Origin: Aquirufa sp.
GTDB lineage: Bacteria > Bacteroidota > Bacteroidia > Cytophagales > Spirosomataceae
Length of the DNA: 13,579 nucleotides
NCBI GenBank assembly: GCA_030833145.1
Contig: JAURHT010000047.1
Location: 1-13,579, forward strand
Direction of reading: 5' to 3'
This document shows, piece after piece, positions 1-7,808 of the stretch. Below the pieces are notes generated by a model. The model searched no databases. It worked only from the letters and a program-made list of their open reading frames with translations, and was not told where the DNA came from. Positions within the stretch are counted from its first letter, which is position 1; every line of letters starts with the position of its first letter. The position numbers and the translations under genes were made by a program.

Positions 1-2154
1 CAGATGATGGGCTTTGTGTCGACTAAAATTCCAGTGTCATTGTTGGAATCACAGGCTTTACATTTAGACGATATTTCGCTACAAACGGATAGCAAGATGT
101 TAGCTGCTGTCGAAGTACTTTCTCAGAAGGAATTAGTCCAAAAAACAACCCAAGGTTTTATCGTTAAAGCAAAAGATAATTTAACGCAAGCCGGTGGTTC
201 GGCTACTGATTTATTGAAGAGTATTCCGACTGTCGTAGTTGATGCTGAAGGAGCGATTACAGTGCGCGGTAAGGGGCCGCTTATTTTAATTAATGGTCGA
301 ACTTCTGGAATTTCATCAACGGATTTAATTCCGGCGAGTAGTGTAGAAAGCGTGGAAATTATCAATAATCCATCCGCTCAATACGATGCGGATTCAGAAG
401 GCGGGATCATTCATATCACCTTGAAAAAAGCAGCGAAAAGTGGTACCAATGTGACGGCTTCAGTGGGCGGCGGTTTTGGGGCGAAAGGCCGCGGGAGTGC
501 CGCATTCAGTCTTAATCGGTCTGCCGGGAAGTGGAATGTAGGGCTTTCCTATGATATGCGTATCTCAGAAAGAACCCGTAAGGCGAATACAACGCGGACG
601 AGTTTTGATCAGCCCTTGAATTATTTATTGCTTCAAAACCGGAATGATAACCGCACGGAAAGTACGCAGAATGTAAAGTTCAACGTAGACTATGCGGCAT
701 CGGCGCAGGACCTATTCAATTTTGAGATTTTATCGAATATCGAAGGACAGGATAACGACGAGGTTTTGGGATCCCAATTCTACAGCCAATTAGGAGCGTT
801 TAACTCGCGAAATATCCGGGAATCCATCGAATTAGAGAAAGGATTGGCTGTGGAATTTGCGGGGACTTACAAGCATTTGTTTGCCGATAAAAAGGAGAAA
901 TTAATCATCAATGCGAGTACCTCCATCGGTCACGTTAACCAAGATACGGACATCAATACAAAGTCATTGACGGAAAGTGGGACGACCTATGGCTCTACGT
1001 TTTTACAGCGCACCTACAGCTATGCAAAGCCACAAACGACTAATTTTAAAGTGGATTATGCTAAACCAATTTCTTCTTCTACCACTCTTGAAACAGGGTA
1101 TAAAGGCATTTACAGAGCGAACAATATCGACTTCCAAAACCAAACGTTTATCGGTTCAAGCTATGTAAAAAATCCTGCTGTGAGTAATATTTTTGATTTC
1201 AAAGAGCAAATTCATGCTGCCTATATGCAAATCAAATCGGAGCCATCAGCTTCATTTAAATACGATATAGGTTTGCGCGCGGAGAAAGTGATGAACGAAG
1301 GAACCTCGATTTCTAATTCGTCCATTTCGTTTCAACGTGACTATTTCAACCTATTCCCCACAGCGAATTTTGCTTATTTCGTAAACAAATCGGACTTCTT
1401 GAAATTCAGCTATAGCCGCCGCATTAACCGCCCCGGTTTAGGTGAGTTAAATCCAATGATTGATATCACCGATTCCTTGAATCAGCACGGCGGAAATCCG
1501 TATTTGAAACCTGAATTAGTGAATGCGTTCGAGGTAGGATACAACAAAGAGGGAGAGGGCTGGAGTTTATCTAGTAGCGCCTTTTATCGTCTATCGAATA
1601 ACATCATTCGCACCTATATTGATTTGAAGCCGAATGGAGTAGCCATAACTACGCCGCAAAACTTTGGCAACGCAACGACGTACGGAGTGGAGGAGATTCT
1701 GGACTGGTTTCCGACCAAATTTTGGAGTGTGAATACGAGCCTCTCGCTTTTTGACCAAAAGATTGATGGCAATGTCGTGAGCACGGATGTGGCAAATGAA
1801 GTGGTGAGTTGGTATGGTAAAATGATTCACAACTTTACGCTTTCGAAGCAATCTAAATTGCAAATCATTGGTGCTTATAACGCGCCCACAGCAATGGCTC
1901 AAGGGACAAGAATCGCTGTCTATAATGTGGATTTAGGCTTCCAGACTAAGATTCTAAAAGGCAAGGGTGGCTTAGGAATCGTAATCAGCGACGTCTTTAA
2001 TATGCAAAGCAGCGGATGGGACCTTTCGGCGGCTAATTTTGCATTGAACAGAAAGATGAAAGTAGATACACGCGCGGTATTTGTCACTTTCGCTTATTCT
2101 TTTGCGAACATATTCAAGGAATCATTATTGGATAATTTATTCTCTAATAACTAG
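1..2154 (+). CDS. TonB-dependent outer-membrane receptor, OMP_b-brl_3-like (5' partial)
   Basis: This is an outer-membrane beta-barrel receptor with a plug domain, probably TonB-energised; its substrate cannot be read from sequence. The frame is open through base 1 (CAG codon before the first ATG at 4), so the true start, signal peptide and most of an N-terminal carboxypeptidase-regulatory-like domain lie outside the window. Counting from the ATG at 4, residues 1-38 resemble the tail of that domain. Residues 45-142 are the plug, with LLKSIPTVVVDAEGAITVRG near 70-89, LILINGR at 93-99 and the typical NNPSAQYDADSEGGIIHI segment at 121-138. The rest is alternating aromatic/polar barrel strands. 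After the last strand (FVTFAYSF) there is a short tail of about 16 residues, longer than the usual barrel end. Its stop overlaps the stop of the convergent MFS gene. The family call is firm; the transported substrate is unknown. Confidence 0.9.
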   Translation, partial: QMMGFVSTKIPVSLLESQALHLDDISLQTDSKMLAAVEVLSQKELVQKTTQGFIVKAKDNLTQAGGSATDLLKSIPTVVVDAEGAITVRGKGPLILINGRTSGISSTDLIPASSVESVEIINNPSAQYDADSEGGIIHITLKKAAKSGTNVTASVGGGFGAKGRGSAAFSLNRSAGKWNVGLSYDMRISERTRKANTTRTSFDQPLNYLLLQNRNDNRTESTQNVKFNVDYAASAQDLFNFEILSNIEGQDNDEVLGSQFYSQLGAFNSRNIRESIELEKGLAVEFAGTYKHLFADKKEKLIINASTSIGHVNQDTDINTKSLTESGTTYGSTFLQRTYSYAKPQTTNFKVDYAKPISSSTTLETGYKGIYRANNIDFQNQTFIGSSYVKNPAVSNIFDFKEQIHAAYMQIKSEPSASFKYDIGLRAEKVMNEGTSISNSSISFQRDYFNLFPTANFAYFVNKSDFLKFSYSRRINRPGLGELNPMIDITDSLNQHGGNPYLKPELVNAFEVGYNKEGEGWSLSSSAFYRLSNNIIRTYIDLKPNGVAITTPQNFGNATTYGVEEILDWFPTKFWSVNTSLSLFDQKIDGNVVSTDVANEVVSWYGKMIHNFTLSKQSKLQIIGAYNAPTAMAQGTRIAVYNVDLGFQTKILKGKGGLGIVISDVFNMQSSGWDLSAANFALNRKMKVDTRAVFVTFAYSFANIFKESLLDNLFSNN

Positions 2155-3338
2155 ATAAATCTTCTCCCTATCCCAAACAAAATACTATTCGCCAGCACCG
2201 CACATCCCACAATAATAATGGCCATCGTGAAGGGTGTGCCATCAAATAATAAACCCACTAAAGTAGCACAAACCGCGCCCCATGCCATTTGGATTGATCC
2301 CAGCATCGCAGACGCTGTTCCGGCACCTTGGTGGAAGGGACGTAAAGCGAGAGTCGCTACGTTAGGGAAATTGAAACCTTGGCAACCCATAATTAGGAAC
2401 AAAAGTCCGATATTCAATTCCATTGTTAGCAGATCTAGCTTCGCTAATACCGATAATAAAATACCTAAAATCAATTGTGTAGGGAGCGTCACTTTCAAAA
2501 TCTGCAAGCTTGAATACTTCCTTAGTACGACGCGATTTAACTGACTCGCGGAGATAATACCGGAGGCAACGATCGCGAAAATGAAGCCAAATTTGGACTC
2601 ATCTACGCCGTAATAAGTCAAGAAAGTGAGGGGGGCTCCACCTACATAAGTAAAAATACTGCCAGCGCCTATGGCTCCAGTAAAGGCAAAAACCAAGTAC
2701 TCTTTCTCTTTGAATAATGCCTTATAAGCCTTCATTATGGTGGAGATTCGGAACGGTCCACCGTGTTCGCGATTGGTCTTTTCGGGCAGCCAAGATTTGA
2801 TTAAGAAAATGATCACTAATAGGATGAACGCTAAGACTAAAAAGATGGCTTTCCAGCTCGCGATTGTTAATAATAAACTACCTAATGACGGGGCTAAAAT
2901 AGGCGATACCCCTAAAATCAAAATCATCAATGACATGATTTTAGGTCGTTCTGATTCCTCAAAAGTCTCGCGAATAACTGCGTTTGGTGCGACCATACCC
3001 ACACTTCCGCCCAGCGCTTGGAACAAACGGGAAACGACTAACATTTCCACTGAAGTGGAAAAAGCGCAGGCAATCGAGCTCAATACATAAATGGATAAAC
3101 CAATGTACAGCACGTTTTTGCGACCGAAATGATCTAACAGCGGACCGCTAATTAATTGCCCCACACAAATCCCGAAGAAGAAACTAGACAGTGTATAGCC
3201 CATCTCTTCTTGCGAGCAGTTCAGCGCTAAAGCGATGTTTTTGAAAGCCGGTAAATACATGTCGATGGACAAAGGTCCAATCGCCGACAAGATTCCAAGG
3301 ATTAAGATGATTTTCGTGCGGTTCGCAGAATTGGGCAT
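2151..3338 (-). CDS. MFS multidrug transporter, Bcr/CflA family
   Basis: A 395-residue inner-membrane proton-driven exporter with about 12 hydrophobic helices, the normal length for the family. Seen directly: the Bcr/CflA-typical SIDMYLPAF at residues 24-32 in the first helix; motif A GPLLDHFGRKN at 65-75 with the conserved Asp and Arg-Lys; motif B RLFQALGGSVG at 104-114; and a motif C-like PILAPSLGS at 146-154 that marks drug/H+ antiporters. Members of this family export bicyclomycin, chloramphenicol-type drugs, sulfonamides or cysteine-like metabolites, so the actual substrate is open. It lies 46 bp after the tolC-like gene on the same strand and could be the last gene of the ABC-HlyD-TolC operon. 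A TAccTTTG box just upstream (3365-3372) suggests it also has its own promoter. The ATG at 3338 is well placed for that box. Confidence 0.9.
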   Translation of the reverse strand: MPNSANRTKIILILGILSAIGPLSIDMYLPAFKNIALALNCSQEEMGYTLSSFFFGICVGQLISGPLLDHFGRKNVLYIGLSIYVLSSIACAFSTSVEMLVVSRLFQALGGSVGMVAPNAVIRETFEESERPKIMSLMILILGVSPILAPSLGSLLLTIASWKAIFLVLAFILLVIIFLIKSWLPEKTNREHGGPFRISTIMKAYKALFKEKEYLVFAFTGAIGAGSIFTYVGGAPLTFLTYYGVDESKFGFIFAIVASGIISASQLNRVVLRKYSSLQILKVTLPTQLILGILLSVLAKLDLLTMELNIGLLFLIMGCQGFNFPNVATLALRPFHQGAGTASAMLGSIQMAWGAVCATLVGLLFDGTPFTMAIIIVGCAVLANSILFGIGRRFI

Positions 3339-3364
3339 TAGCTAGGAGGTATTTTTAGAAGACG

Positions 3365-3372
3365 CAAAGGTA
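3365..3372 (-). promoter_or_regulatory. candidate Bacteroidota -7 box for the MFS gene
   Basis: The minus strand reads TACCTTTG, an exact match to the Bacteroidota -7 consensus TAnnTTTG. It lies in the 46-bp gap between the tolC-like stop and the MFS start, about 27 bases upstream of the ATG. I do not see a convincing TTTG/TTG -33 element at the expected 18-21 base spacing, so this may be a weak or secondary promoter within an operon. Confidence 0.45.
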
Positions 3373-3384
3373 CGCCCAATAATC

Positions 3385-4773
3385 CTAAATTAATACCCCT
3401 GCACTTGCCTGCAACGCATAGATCGTTTTAAACAGATAGGCTTTTAGCTCCGTTAATTTCTCTGCCGCTTCCATCGCTTTCGTTTCTCGGCTATTAATCA
3501 AGAATAGAGAAGATTCCCCATTGGCAAAACGCGCTTCTTCTGCCTTTACAAGTGCTTGGTAGTTTTGTAAAGCCTTTTCCTGCGTTTGGATCTGCTTTTT
3601 CAAGGCTTCCACTTGGTTAAAATACGAGCTAACTTTCACTTGAATTTGTTGCTTTTTCTGGGCTAGATTTAGGGACTCTTCCTGTATTTTTAGTTTAGCT
3701 AGTGCGTAATCCGCTCTACCTTTCGAGAGGCGAAGGGGCATTTCAAATTTGAAGCCATATTGGTAATTATTCTCGAACAAAGGACGCGTCTCTAGACTTG
3801 GTGTCAGGCCTTTGGACAAGGCATTATAACTCACATCGAGTTTAGGTAACAGGCTTTGGAATTTCAATTTCTTCTCCACTTGCAAGCCCTCAATTTTGTA
3901 TTGATAAGCGCTCAAATCTGGATGGTTTGTATAGGCCTTTTCGAGTAAGGACGAAAGGTTTAAATCAAGGTCCGCGATCCAAGCGAATTCATTCGTTACT
4001 TCTGCAGGTTGCACCTCTTCAGGCAACTCCTGCGGGGTGTTATTCTCTTGCCATAAGTAGACAGAAAGGGATAACCGTGCATTTTCTCTTTCTACCCATT
4101 TTGCTTGGAATAGATTGTCAAAAAACTGAAGCTGCGTGGTCGCCTCGAGAGTGTCAACTGCGGGCCTTTCACCTAATTCAACACTGCGTTTTACAAACGA
4201 AACACGGGTTTCTGCAATCTTCCGATTTTGGTCGACGATTTTAAAAACGCGCACACTTTTTACCCAATTCCAATAGGACGCCATCGCATCGGAGAACAGG
4301 TCATTTAGGGCGCTTCTTTGTTGTTGAATCGCCATTTTATTCATCAGCTTCGCTTGTTGTAAACTTGCTCTGCGCTGATCCATGAATAAATTCTTTGCAA
4401 GGGGAATGCTGATCCCGATGTAGCTCGTTTCACCTAAGGTTTGGCTTGGGTTTAGGCGTGAACCTCCTAAGTTTTCCATACCAGAACTCAATTCGATACC
4501 GTACCAAGTAGGGATGCTTAATTCGGGTGCGTGGTACTCGTAATAGTTCTTCCCGTCAAACGTTTTTTGCGTGCTATAGTGACTCAAGATGGGATCAAAA
4601 CCACCTCTAGCTTGTAGGATTTGGGCCTCTGATTTTTGCACACCAATGCTTGCTTGCTTGGCCAGTGGATGGTAGGTTTGCACGATTTTTAGAAACGCTT
4701 CTGGGTATAATACCGGCGTTTGAGCAAAGCCTGCAAAGCTCAACAGCAAGAAGATAAATAGTTTATTTTTCAT
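3385..4773 (-). CDS. TolC-family outer-membrane efflux channel
   Basis: A 462-residue outer-membrane channel that would dock with the adaptor encoded just upstream to carry substrate across the outer membrane. It starts with a Sec signal peptide (MKNKLFIFLLLSFAGFAQ, cleavage near residue 18) without a lipobox cysteine. Two OEP-type repeats follow: long amphipathic helices at about 135-240 and 350-455, separated by beta-strand segments (about 80-125 and 305-350). Typical family signatures are GERPAVDTLEATTQ at 201-214 and the matching RFANGESSLFLINSRE at 415-430 in the second repeat. Its ATG overlaps the 3' end of the HlyD-like gene by 11 bp, so the two are co-transcribed and probably translationally coupled. 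No second inner-membrane RND pump is nearby, so the ABC protein is the likely partner. Confidence 0.93.
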   Translation of the reverse strand: MKNKLFIFLLLSFAGFAQTPVLYPEAFLKIVQTYHPLAKQASIGVQKSEAQILQARGGFDPILSHYSTQKTFDGKNYYEYHAPELSIPTWYGIELSSGMENLGGSRLNPSQTLGETSYIGISIPLAKNLFMDQRRASLQQAKLMNKMAIQQQRSALNDLFSDAMASYWNWVKSVRVFKIVDQNRKIAETRVSFVKRSVELGERPAVDTLEATTQLQFFDNLFQAKWVERENARLSLSVYLWQENNTPQELPEEVQPAEVTNEFAWIADLDLNLSSLLEKAYTNHPDLSAYQYKIEGLQVEKKLKFQSLLPKLDVSYNALSKGLTPSLETRPLFENNYQYGFKFEMPLRLSKGRADYALAKLKIQEESLNLAQKKQQIQVKVSSYFNQVEALKKQIQTQEKALQNYQALVKAEEARFANGESSLFLINSRETKAMEAAEKLTELKAYLFKTIYALQASAGVLI

Positions 4774-6061
4774 CTTTTTTTACGGTATAAAAATCAGCCG
4801 GGAAGCCATTGATATTTCGCCATAGTTCGTACCAAAGCGGCACATCATTTAACAAGGCAATACCTTGCGCACCCGCACCCATTTTAATTTGCTTTGGCCA
4901 CTTTTTATCTTTTGGATTTTCCACCACGATCACGCGGAACATCCCTTTCTCGTCGATGTTATTTTCCACGGCACGAATCTTGCCTGGGAACGTTCCGAAA
5001 CTTTGATCTGGCCATCCGCCCGCAAAAATAATCGCTGGGAAACCATCAAATATAAACCGTACCTCTTGTCCAGGCGAAACTAAAGGTAAATCGACTGGTC
5101 TGACATACATCTCTACCGCATAATTTTTGTTCTGCGGAACGATGGTTAAAAGTTCTTCCCCATCTTTTAAAATCTCCCCTATACCCGCCTTTTTCGCATT
5201 AATTACCTGACCACTTTGAGGCGCTAAAATGTAGTACATTCCGTCTCGAATGGTATAACTAGCTACTTGATTTTCTAGCTTAGCTACTTCCCCTTTTCCG
5301 GTTTCGATCATGCCTAAACTTTGGAATTTTTCTCCTTCCGCTTTGTTCATTTTCTCACTGTATTCCTGGTCCACTCCGCGCAATTCAATTTTCGTATTTT
5401 GAATCTCTTGCAAAGTTTGATTTACCTTATTCTCAGAGATGGTTTTTTTAGCTAACGAGTTCTGCATTGACGCATTGCGTTGTTGGAATTGCGTCTGTGA
5501 TATCAATCCTTCTTTGAACATTTTTTGGTTACGTTCGAATTGGTCTTTGACTAAATTATACTCATTGGAAGCTGCTTCTAGTTCGGCTTTTTCTCCGGTT
5601 AACTTCTGCTGCAATGCAGTGACCTTGTTCGTTAATTGATCCTGTTTTAAAGCCTTGGATGAACGTAGATTCGCAATCTGATCTTCGGTTGACTTCACTT
5701 TTTGTTCATAAAAAGAGACTGCCCCTTTCTTCGCATCCAGTTGCTCTTGAGTTCGAGAAATCAATTTAGGATCTAAATACTCAGCCTTGATCTCGGAGAT
5801 TTTTGCTAAGGTGTCACCTTGCTCCACAAAGTCCCCTTCTTTTACCCACCAGCGCGAGATTTTACCTGCGATAGGGCTATAAATTTTTTGAGGCTTTTGC
5901 TCTTGGTACAGACTGGTGATTTGGCCTTTAGCACGGATATTTTGCGTCCAAGGAAGGAATAAAACGCCCAATAAAATGAGGCCTAATCCGATTAACCAAG
6001 GCTTCGTCGCAGGTCCTTTATCGCGTAGATAAATCTGATTAAATGACTTAAACTTTTCCAT
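4763..6061 (-). CDS. HlyD-family periplasmic adaptor (membrane fusion protein)
   Basis: A 432-residue adaptor linking an inner-membrane ABC protein to a TolC channel. Order of parts: cytoplasmic N-terminus 1-20, one transmembrane helix 21-38, first half of the biotinyl-lipoyl fold 57-90 (YSPIAGKISRWWVKEGD), a long alpha-helical hairpin/coiled coil about 95-265, second lipoyl half 278-308 (APQSGQVINAKKAGIGEIL), and a beta-barrel domain about 313-400. The hairpin tip carries R177, M181 and S188 in the spacing of the R-L-S motif that adaptors such as AcrA use to contact the TolC entrance, with Met in the Leu position. The gene overlaps the ABC gene by 14 bp and the tolC-like gene by 11 bp. Its cytoplasmic N-terminus contains IYLRD, a pentapeptide also found near the N-terminus of the neighbouring TetR protein. 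Confidence 0.93.
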   Translation of the reverse strand: MEKFKSFNQIYLRDKGPATKPWLIGLGLILLGVLFLPWTQNIRAKGQITSLYQEQKPQKIYSPIAGKISRWWVKEGDFVEQGDTLAKISEIKAEYLDPKLISRTQEQLDAKKGAVSFYEQKVKSTEDQIANLRSSKALKQDQLTNKVTALQQKLTGEKAELEAASNEYNLVKDQFERNQKMFKEGLISQTQFQQRNASMQNSLAKKTISENKVNQTLQEIQNTKIELRGVDQEYSEKMNKAEGEKFQSLGMIETGKGEVAKLENQVASYTIRDGMYYILAPQSGQVINAKKAGIGEILKDGEELLTIVPQNKNYAVEMYVRPVDLPLVSPGQEVRFIFDGFPAIIFAGGWPDQSFGTFPGKIRAVENNIDEKGMFRVIVVENPKDKKWPKQIKMGAGAQGIALLNDVPLWYELWRNINGFPADFYTVKKDEK

Positions 6062-7676
6062 TGTTGATCTCTATTTTTTTGCCAAAAAGGGCATCCTCAT
6101 TTGTGGCGATAATCACTGTTGCCGCTTGGTTTTTTATATAGGTTTGGATTTGGTTTGCAATGGCTGGTTCTAAGCCATTCCAAGGATTTTCCAATAATAG
6201 CAATCGTTTATCTCCACAAAGTGCGCGTAGAAGTAAAATTTTTCTCACAATTGTTTGTGGAGTTTTCTTGCCGAGTGGCTCTATCTCCGTATCAAATCCG
6301 AGTGGGAAGTGATTTAGAAAATCAGCAAATCCTAACTCATTCGCGGTTGCTAATATTAACGAAGGGCTAATCTCTTTGTTCCCTAAACTAATATTTTCCC
6401 AAACCGATCCGCCAAAAATCTCCTGGTTCTGAAGCAATATCCCCGTATGCTTTCTCAGGCTTTGTAAGGTGTAGTTTTTAATCGGAACCTTATTGATCAA
6501 AAGTGTACCTTTAAAGTCAATATAATTTCCCGTAAGGACCCGCATTAAAATCGATTTTCCAGATCCTGCCGGCCCTGTAATTTGAATCTTTTCACCCGAA
6601 TTAATGTGTAGATTTATAGAGTTTAATACCGGCTTTCCTGACTCGAATTCAAAGCTGAAATTCTTCATTTCTATTTCTAGTCCCACACGGGTATTCAGGT
6701 CTAAATCCCCACCTGACTCTAATGGATTTTCCGTCACACTCGCTAATTTTTCTAAACCAGTAATCACATCATACGCACTATCTAAGCTCGTAATCAGCTT
6801 TTCTACCGCGCCTATGACTAGCATAATAACGATTTCTGCTGCGACAAATTCCCCTACATTTAATTGCTGGTTAATTAATAAATACGAACCCAAGGTTAAC
6901 ATCAACGTAGTTAGTGCTACTTTGAAAAATAGAAGTGATTTGTATTGAAATAAAAGCACGTGAAAATGCTTTGTTCTTGCTCCTAAATAACCGCTCACAT
7001 TTTCATCCGTGCGGATGAAGTTTAGGTCAGAACCTTGGCTAAATTTGAAGGTCTTAATCGTCCGAGCGATCTCTCCAAAAAATCCAGCCACACCGTATTT
7101 ATAGTTTGATTCTTCGATACTTGTTTCAATTCCTTTTTGGGAGGTATAATACAAAATCAAGCCTAATAATAGTAACAGAATTACCCCTAATATGATAAAT
7201 AAAGGGTGGTAAAGCGATAATAAAATGATTCCAAAGACAATTTGTACTGACGCCACTGGAATATCTAAAAGTAGTTTTGCGAAGCCTTTTTGAATATTCA
7301 GTGAATCAAAAAACCGATTCACCTTCTCTGGAATATGGTATTTATCCATATGCTTTAAATCCAATTGCGGGATCTTATCAGCGAATTCATAAGCATAATG
7401 AGCGAAGATTTTCTGTTGTATCGACTCGATGATTTTCATCTGATTGATCTGGAACAAACCCATCAGAAAAACACCTAGCACAACTAAAAAGATGAGCACA
7501 TAAATGGAGGTCACCATCGTGGCTCCCATCACTAATCCAATGATGGTTTGTACACCCAAAGGCAAACTCAAATTCACAATACCGCCCAATATCGAAAACA
7601 AATAGATCGATGTGATCTCCTTTTTATGTTCCTGAATCAGGGCTTGGACTCGCTTCAATGGACTTTTTTGTTGCAT
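6048..7676 (-). CDS. ABC exporter-type protein, TMD-NBD fusion with degenerate ATPase motifs
   Basis: A 542-residue half-transporter with six probable transmembrane helices (about 24-44, 50-73, 137-157, 159-177, 248-268, 278-298) followed by a nucleotide-binding domain (about 335-542). There is no N-terminal C39 peptidase domain, so it is not a bacteriocin-processing exporter. Walker A is intact (GPAGSGKS, 368-375) and the Q-loop Gln is present (LLQNQ, Q416). The later motifs are not canonical. The place of LSGGQ reads TPQTI (472-476) before the conserved-looking RAL. Walker B reads LLLLEN (492-497), with Glu for Asp and Asn for the catalytic Glu. The D-loop is GLEP instead of SALD, and the switch His is Asn (N526, VIIATNE). 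The frame is clean throughout, so this is not decay by frameshift. As first gene of the operon with HlyD and TolC partners it should be the inner-membrane part of the exporter. How it would hydrolyse ATP is unclear. Confidence 0.9.
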   Translation of the reverse strand: MQQKSPLKRVQALIQEHKKEITSIYLFSILGGIVNLSLPLGVQTIIGLVMGATMVTSIYVLIFLVVLGVFLMGLFQINQMKIIESIQQKIFAHYAYEFADKIPQLDLKHMDKYHIPEKVNRFFDSLNIQKGFAKLLLDIPVASVQIVFGIILLSLYHPLFIILGVILLLLLGLILYYTSQKGIETSIEESNYKYGVAGFFGEIARTIKTFKFSQGSDLNFIRTDENVSGYLGARTKHFHVLLFQYKSLLFFKVALTTLMLTLGSYLLINQQLNVGEFVAAEIVIMLVIGAVEKLITSLDSAYDVITGLEKLASVTENPLESGGDLDLNTRVGLEIEMKNFSFEFESGKPVLNSINLHINSGEKIQITGPAGSGKSILMRVLTGNYIDFKGTLLINKVPIKNYTLQSLRKHTGILLQNQEIFGGSVWENISLGNKEISPSLILATANELGFADFLNHFPLGFDTEIEPLGKKTPQTIVRKILLLRALCGDKRLLLLENPWNGLEPAIANQIQTYIKNQAATVIIATNEDALFGKKIEINNGKV

Positions 7677-7695
7677 AACAATTCGTTTTCTCCTG

Positions 7696-7703
7696 CAAAA
7701 CTA
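7696..7703 (-). promoter_or_regulatory. candidate -7 box for the ABC-HlyD-TolC operon
   Basis: The minus strand reads TAGTTTTG, matching TAnnTTTG, with its end 20 bases from the ABC start codon. This implies a very short leader. No good TTTG -33 box is visible at 18-20 bases upstream; that place is taken by the left part of the perfect palindrome at 7719-7737, so a bound repressor would block polymerase. Confidence 0.55.
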
Positions 7704-7718
7704 TAAATACTTTTTAAT

Positions 7719-7737
7719 ATAATAGTAATACTATTAT
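7719..7737. promoter_or_regulatory. 19-bp perfect palindrome, probable TetR operator O1
   Basis: The sequence ATAATAGTAATACTATTAT is a perfect inverted repeat of 9 bp arms around a central A (7728). Size and symmetry fit the operator of a dimeric TetR-family repressor. It covers the -33 region of the leftward ABC promoter and lies between the divergent regulator and exporter genes. Its right half and flank recur 42 bp downstream (O2). Confidence 0.7.
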
Positions 7738-7757
7738 TAATAATTGTTAAAATATCT

Positions 7758-7787
7758 TTTGCGGTAGCAATTCTATTATTAACTTTG
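7758..7787 (+). promoter_or_regulatory. tetR promoter (TTTG - 18 bp - TAACTTTG)
   Basis: TTTG at 7758-7761 and TAACTTTG at 7780-7787 match both Bacteroidota sigma-factor elements (TTTG and TAnnTTTG) with an 18-base spacer, close to the consensus of about 19. A transcript would begin near 7794, leaving about 15 bases before the ATG at 7809. The second operator-like site fills the spacer, which points to autoregulation. Confidence 0.65.
7761..7782. promoter_or_regulatory. second operator-like site O2, partial copy of O1
   Basis: Aligned with O1 and its right flank, bases 7765-7782 match 7723-7740 at 16 of 18 positions, including TAG and CTATTATTAA. The left arm has diverged (GGTAGCAATT), so only the TAG/CTA core of the palindrome remains symmetric. 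The two sites are exactly 42 bp apart, close to four helical turns, so they would face the same side of the DNA. It sits between the -33 and -7 boxes of tetR. Confidence 0.6.
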
Positions 7788-7808
7788 TTTTGTTCAACAG
7801 GTATAACA

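Noticed and set aside
1591..1902. 103-codon minus-strand open frame inside the receptor gene
   Set aside because: It is fully contained in a clear barrel-coding gene, and its translation shows no domain or signal; it is an antisense shadow.
2218..3090. Plus-strand open frames (2218-2544 and 2737-3090) antisense to the MFS gene
   Set aside because: Both are shadows of a well-supported 12-helix transporter and have no recognisable protein features.
3344..3350. Perfect AGGAGGT on the plus strand near the MFS start
   Set aside because: It is on the strand opposite to the gene, so it cannot serve as its ribosome binding site, and no rightward start codon with a long frame follows.
7785..7808. 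Upstream TTG that would extend the TetR protein by 8 residues
   Set aside because: The TTG is inside the TAACTTTG promoter box and upstream of the expected transcript start; the ATG at 7809 fits the family N-terminus.
7677..7808. AT-rich divergent gap considered as an attachment site or transposon end
   Set aside because: There is no transposase, target duplication or terminal inverted repeat pair; the palindrome fits a repressor operator much better.
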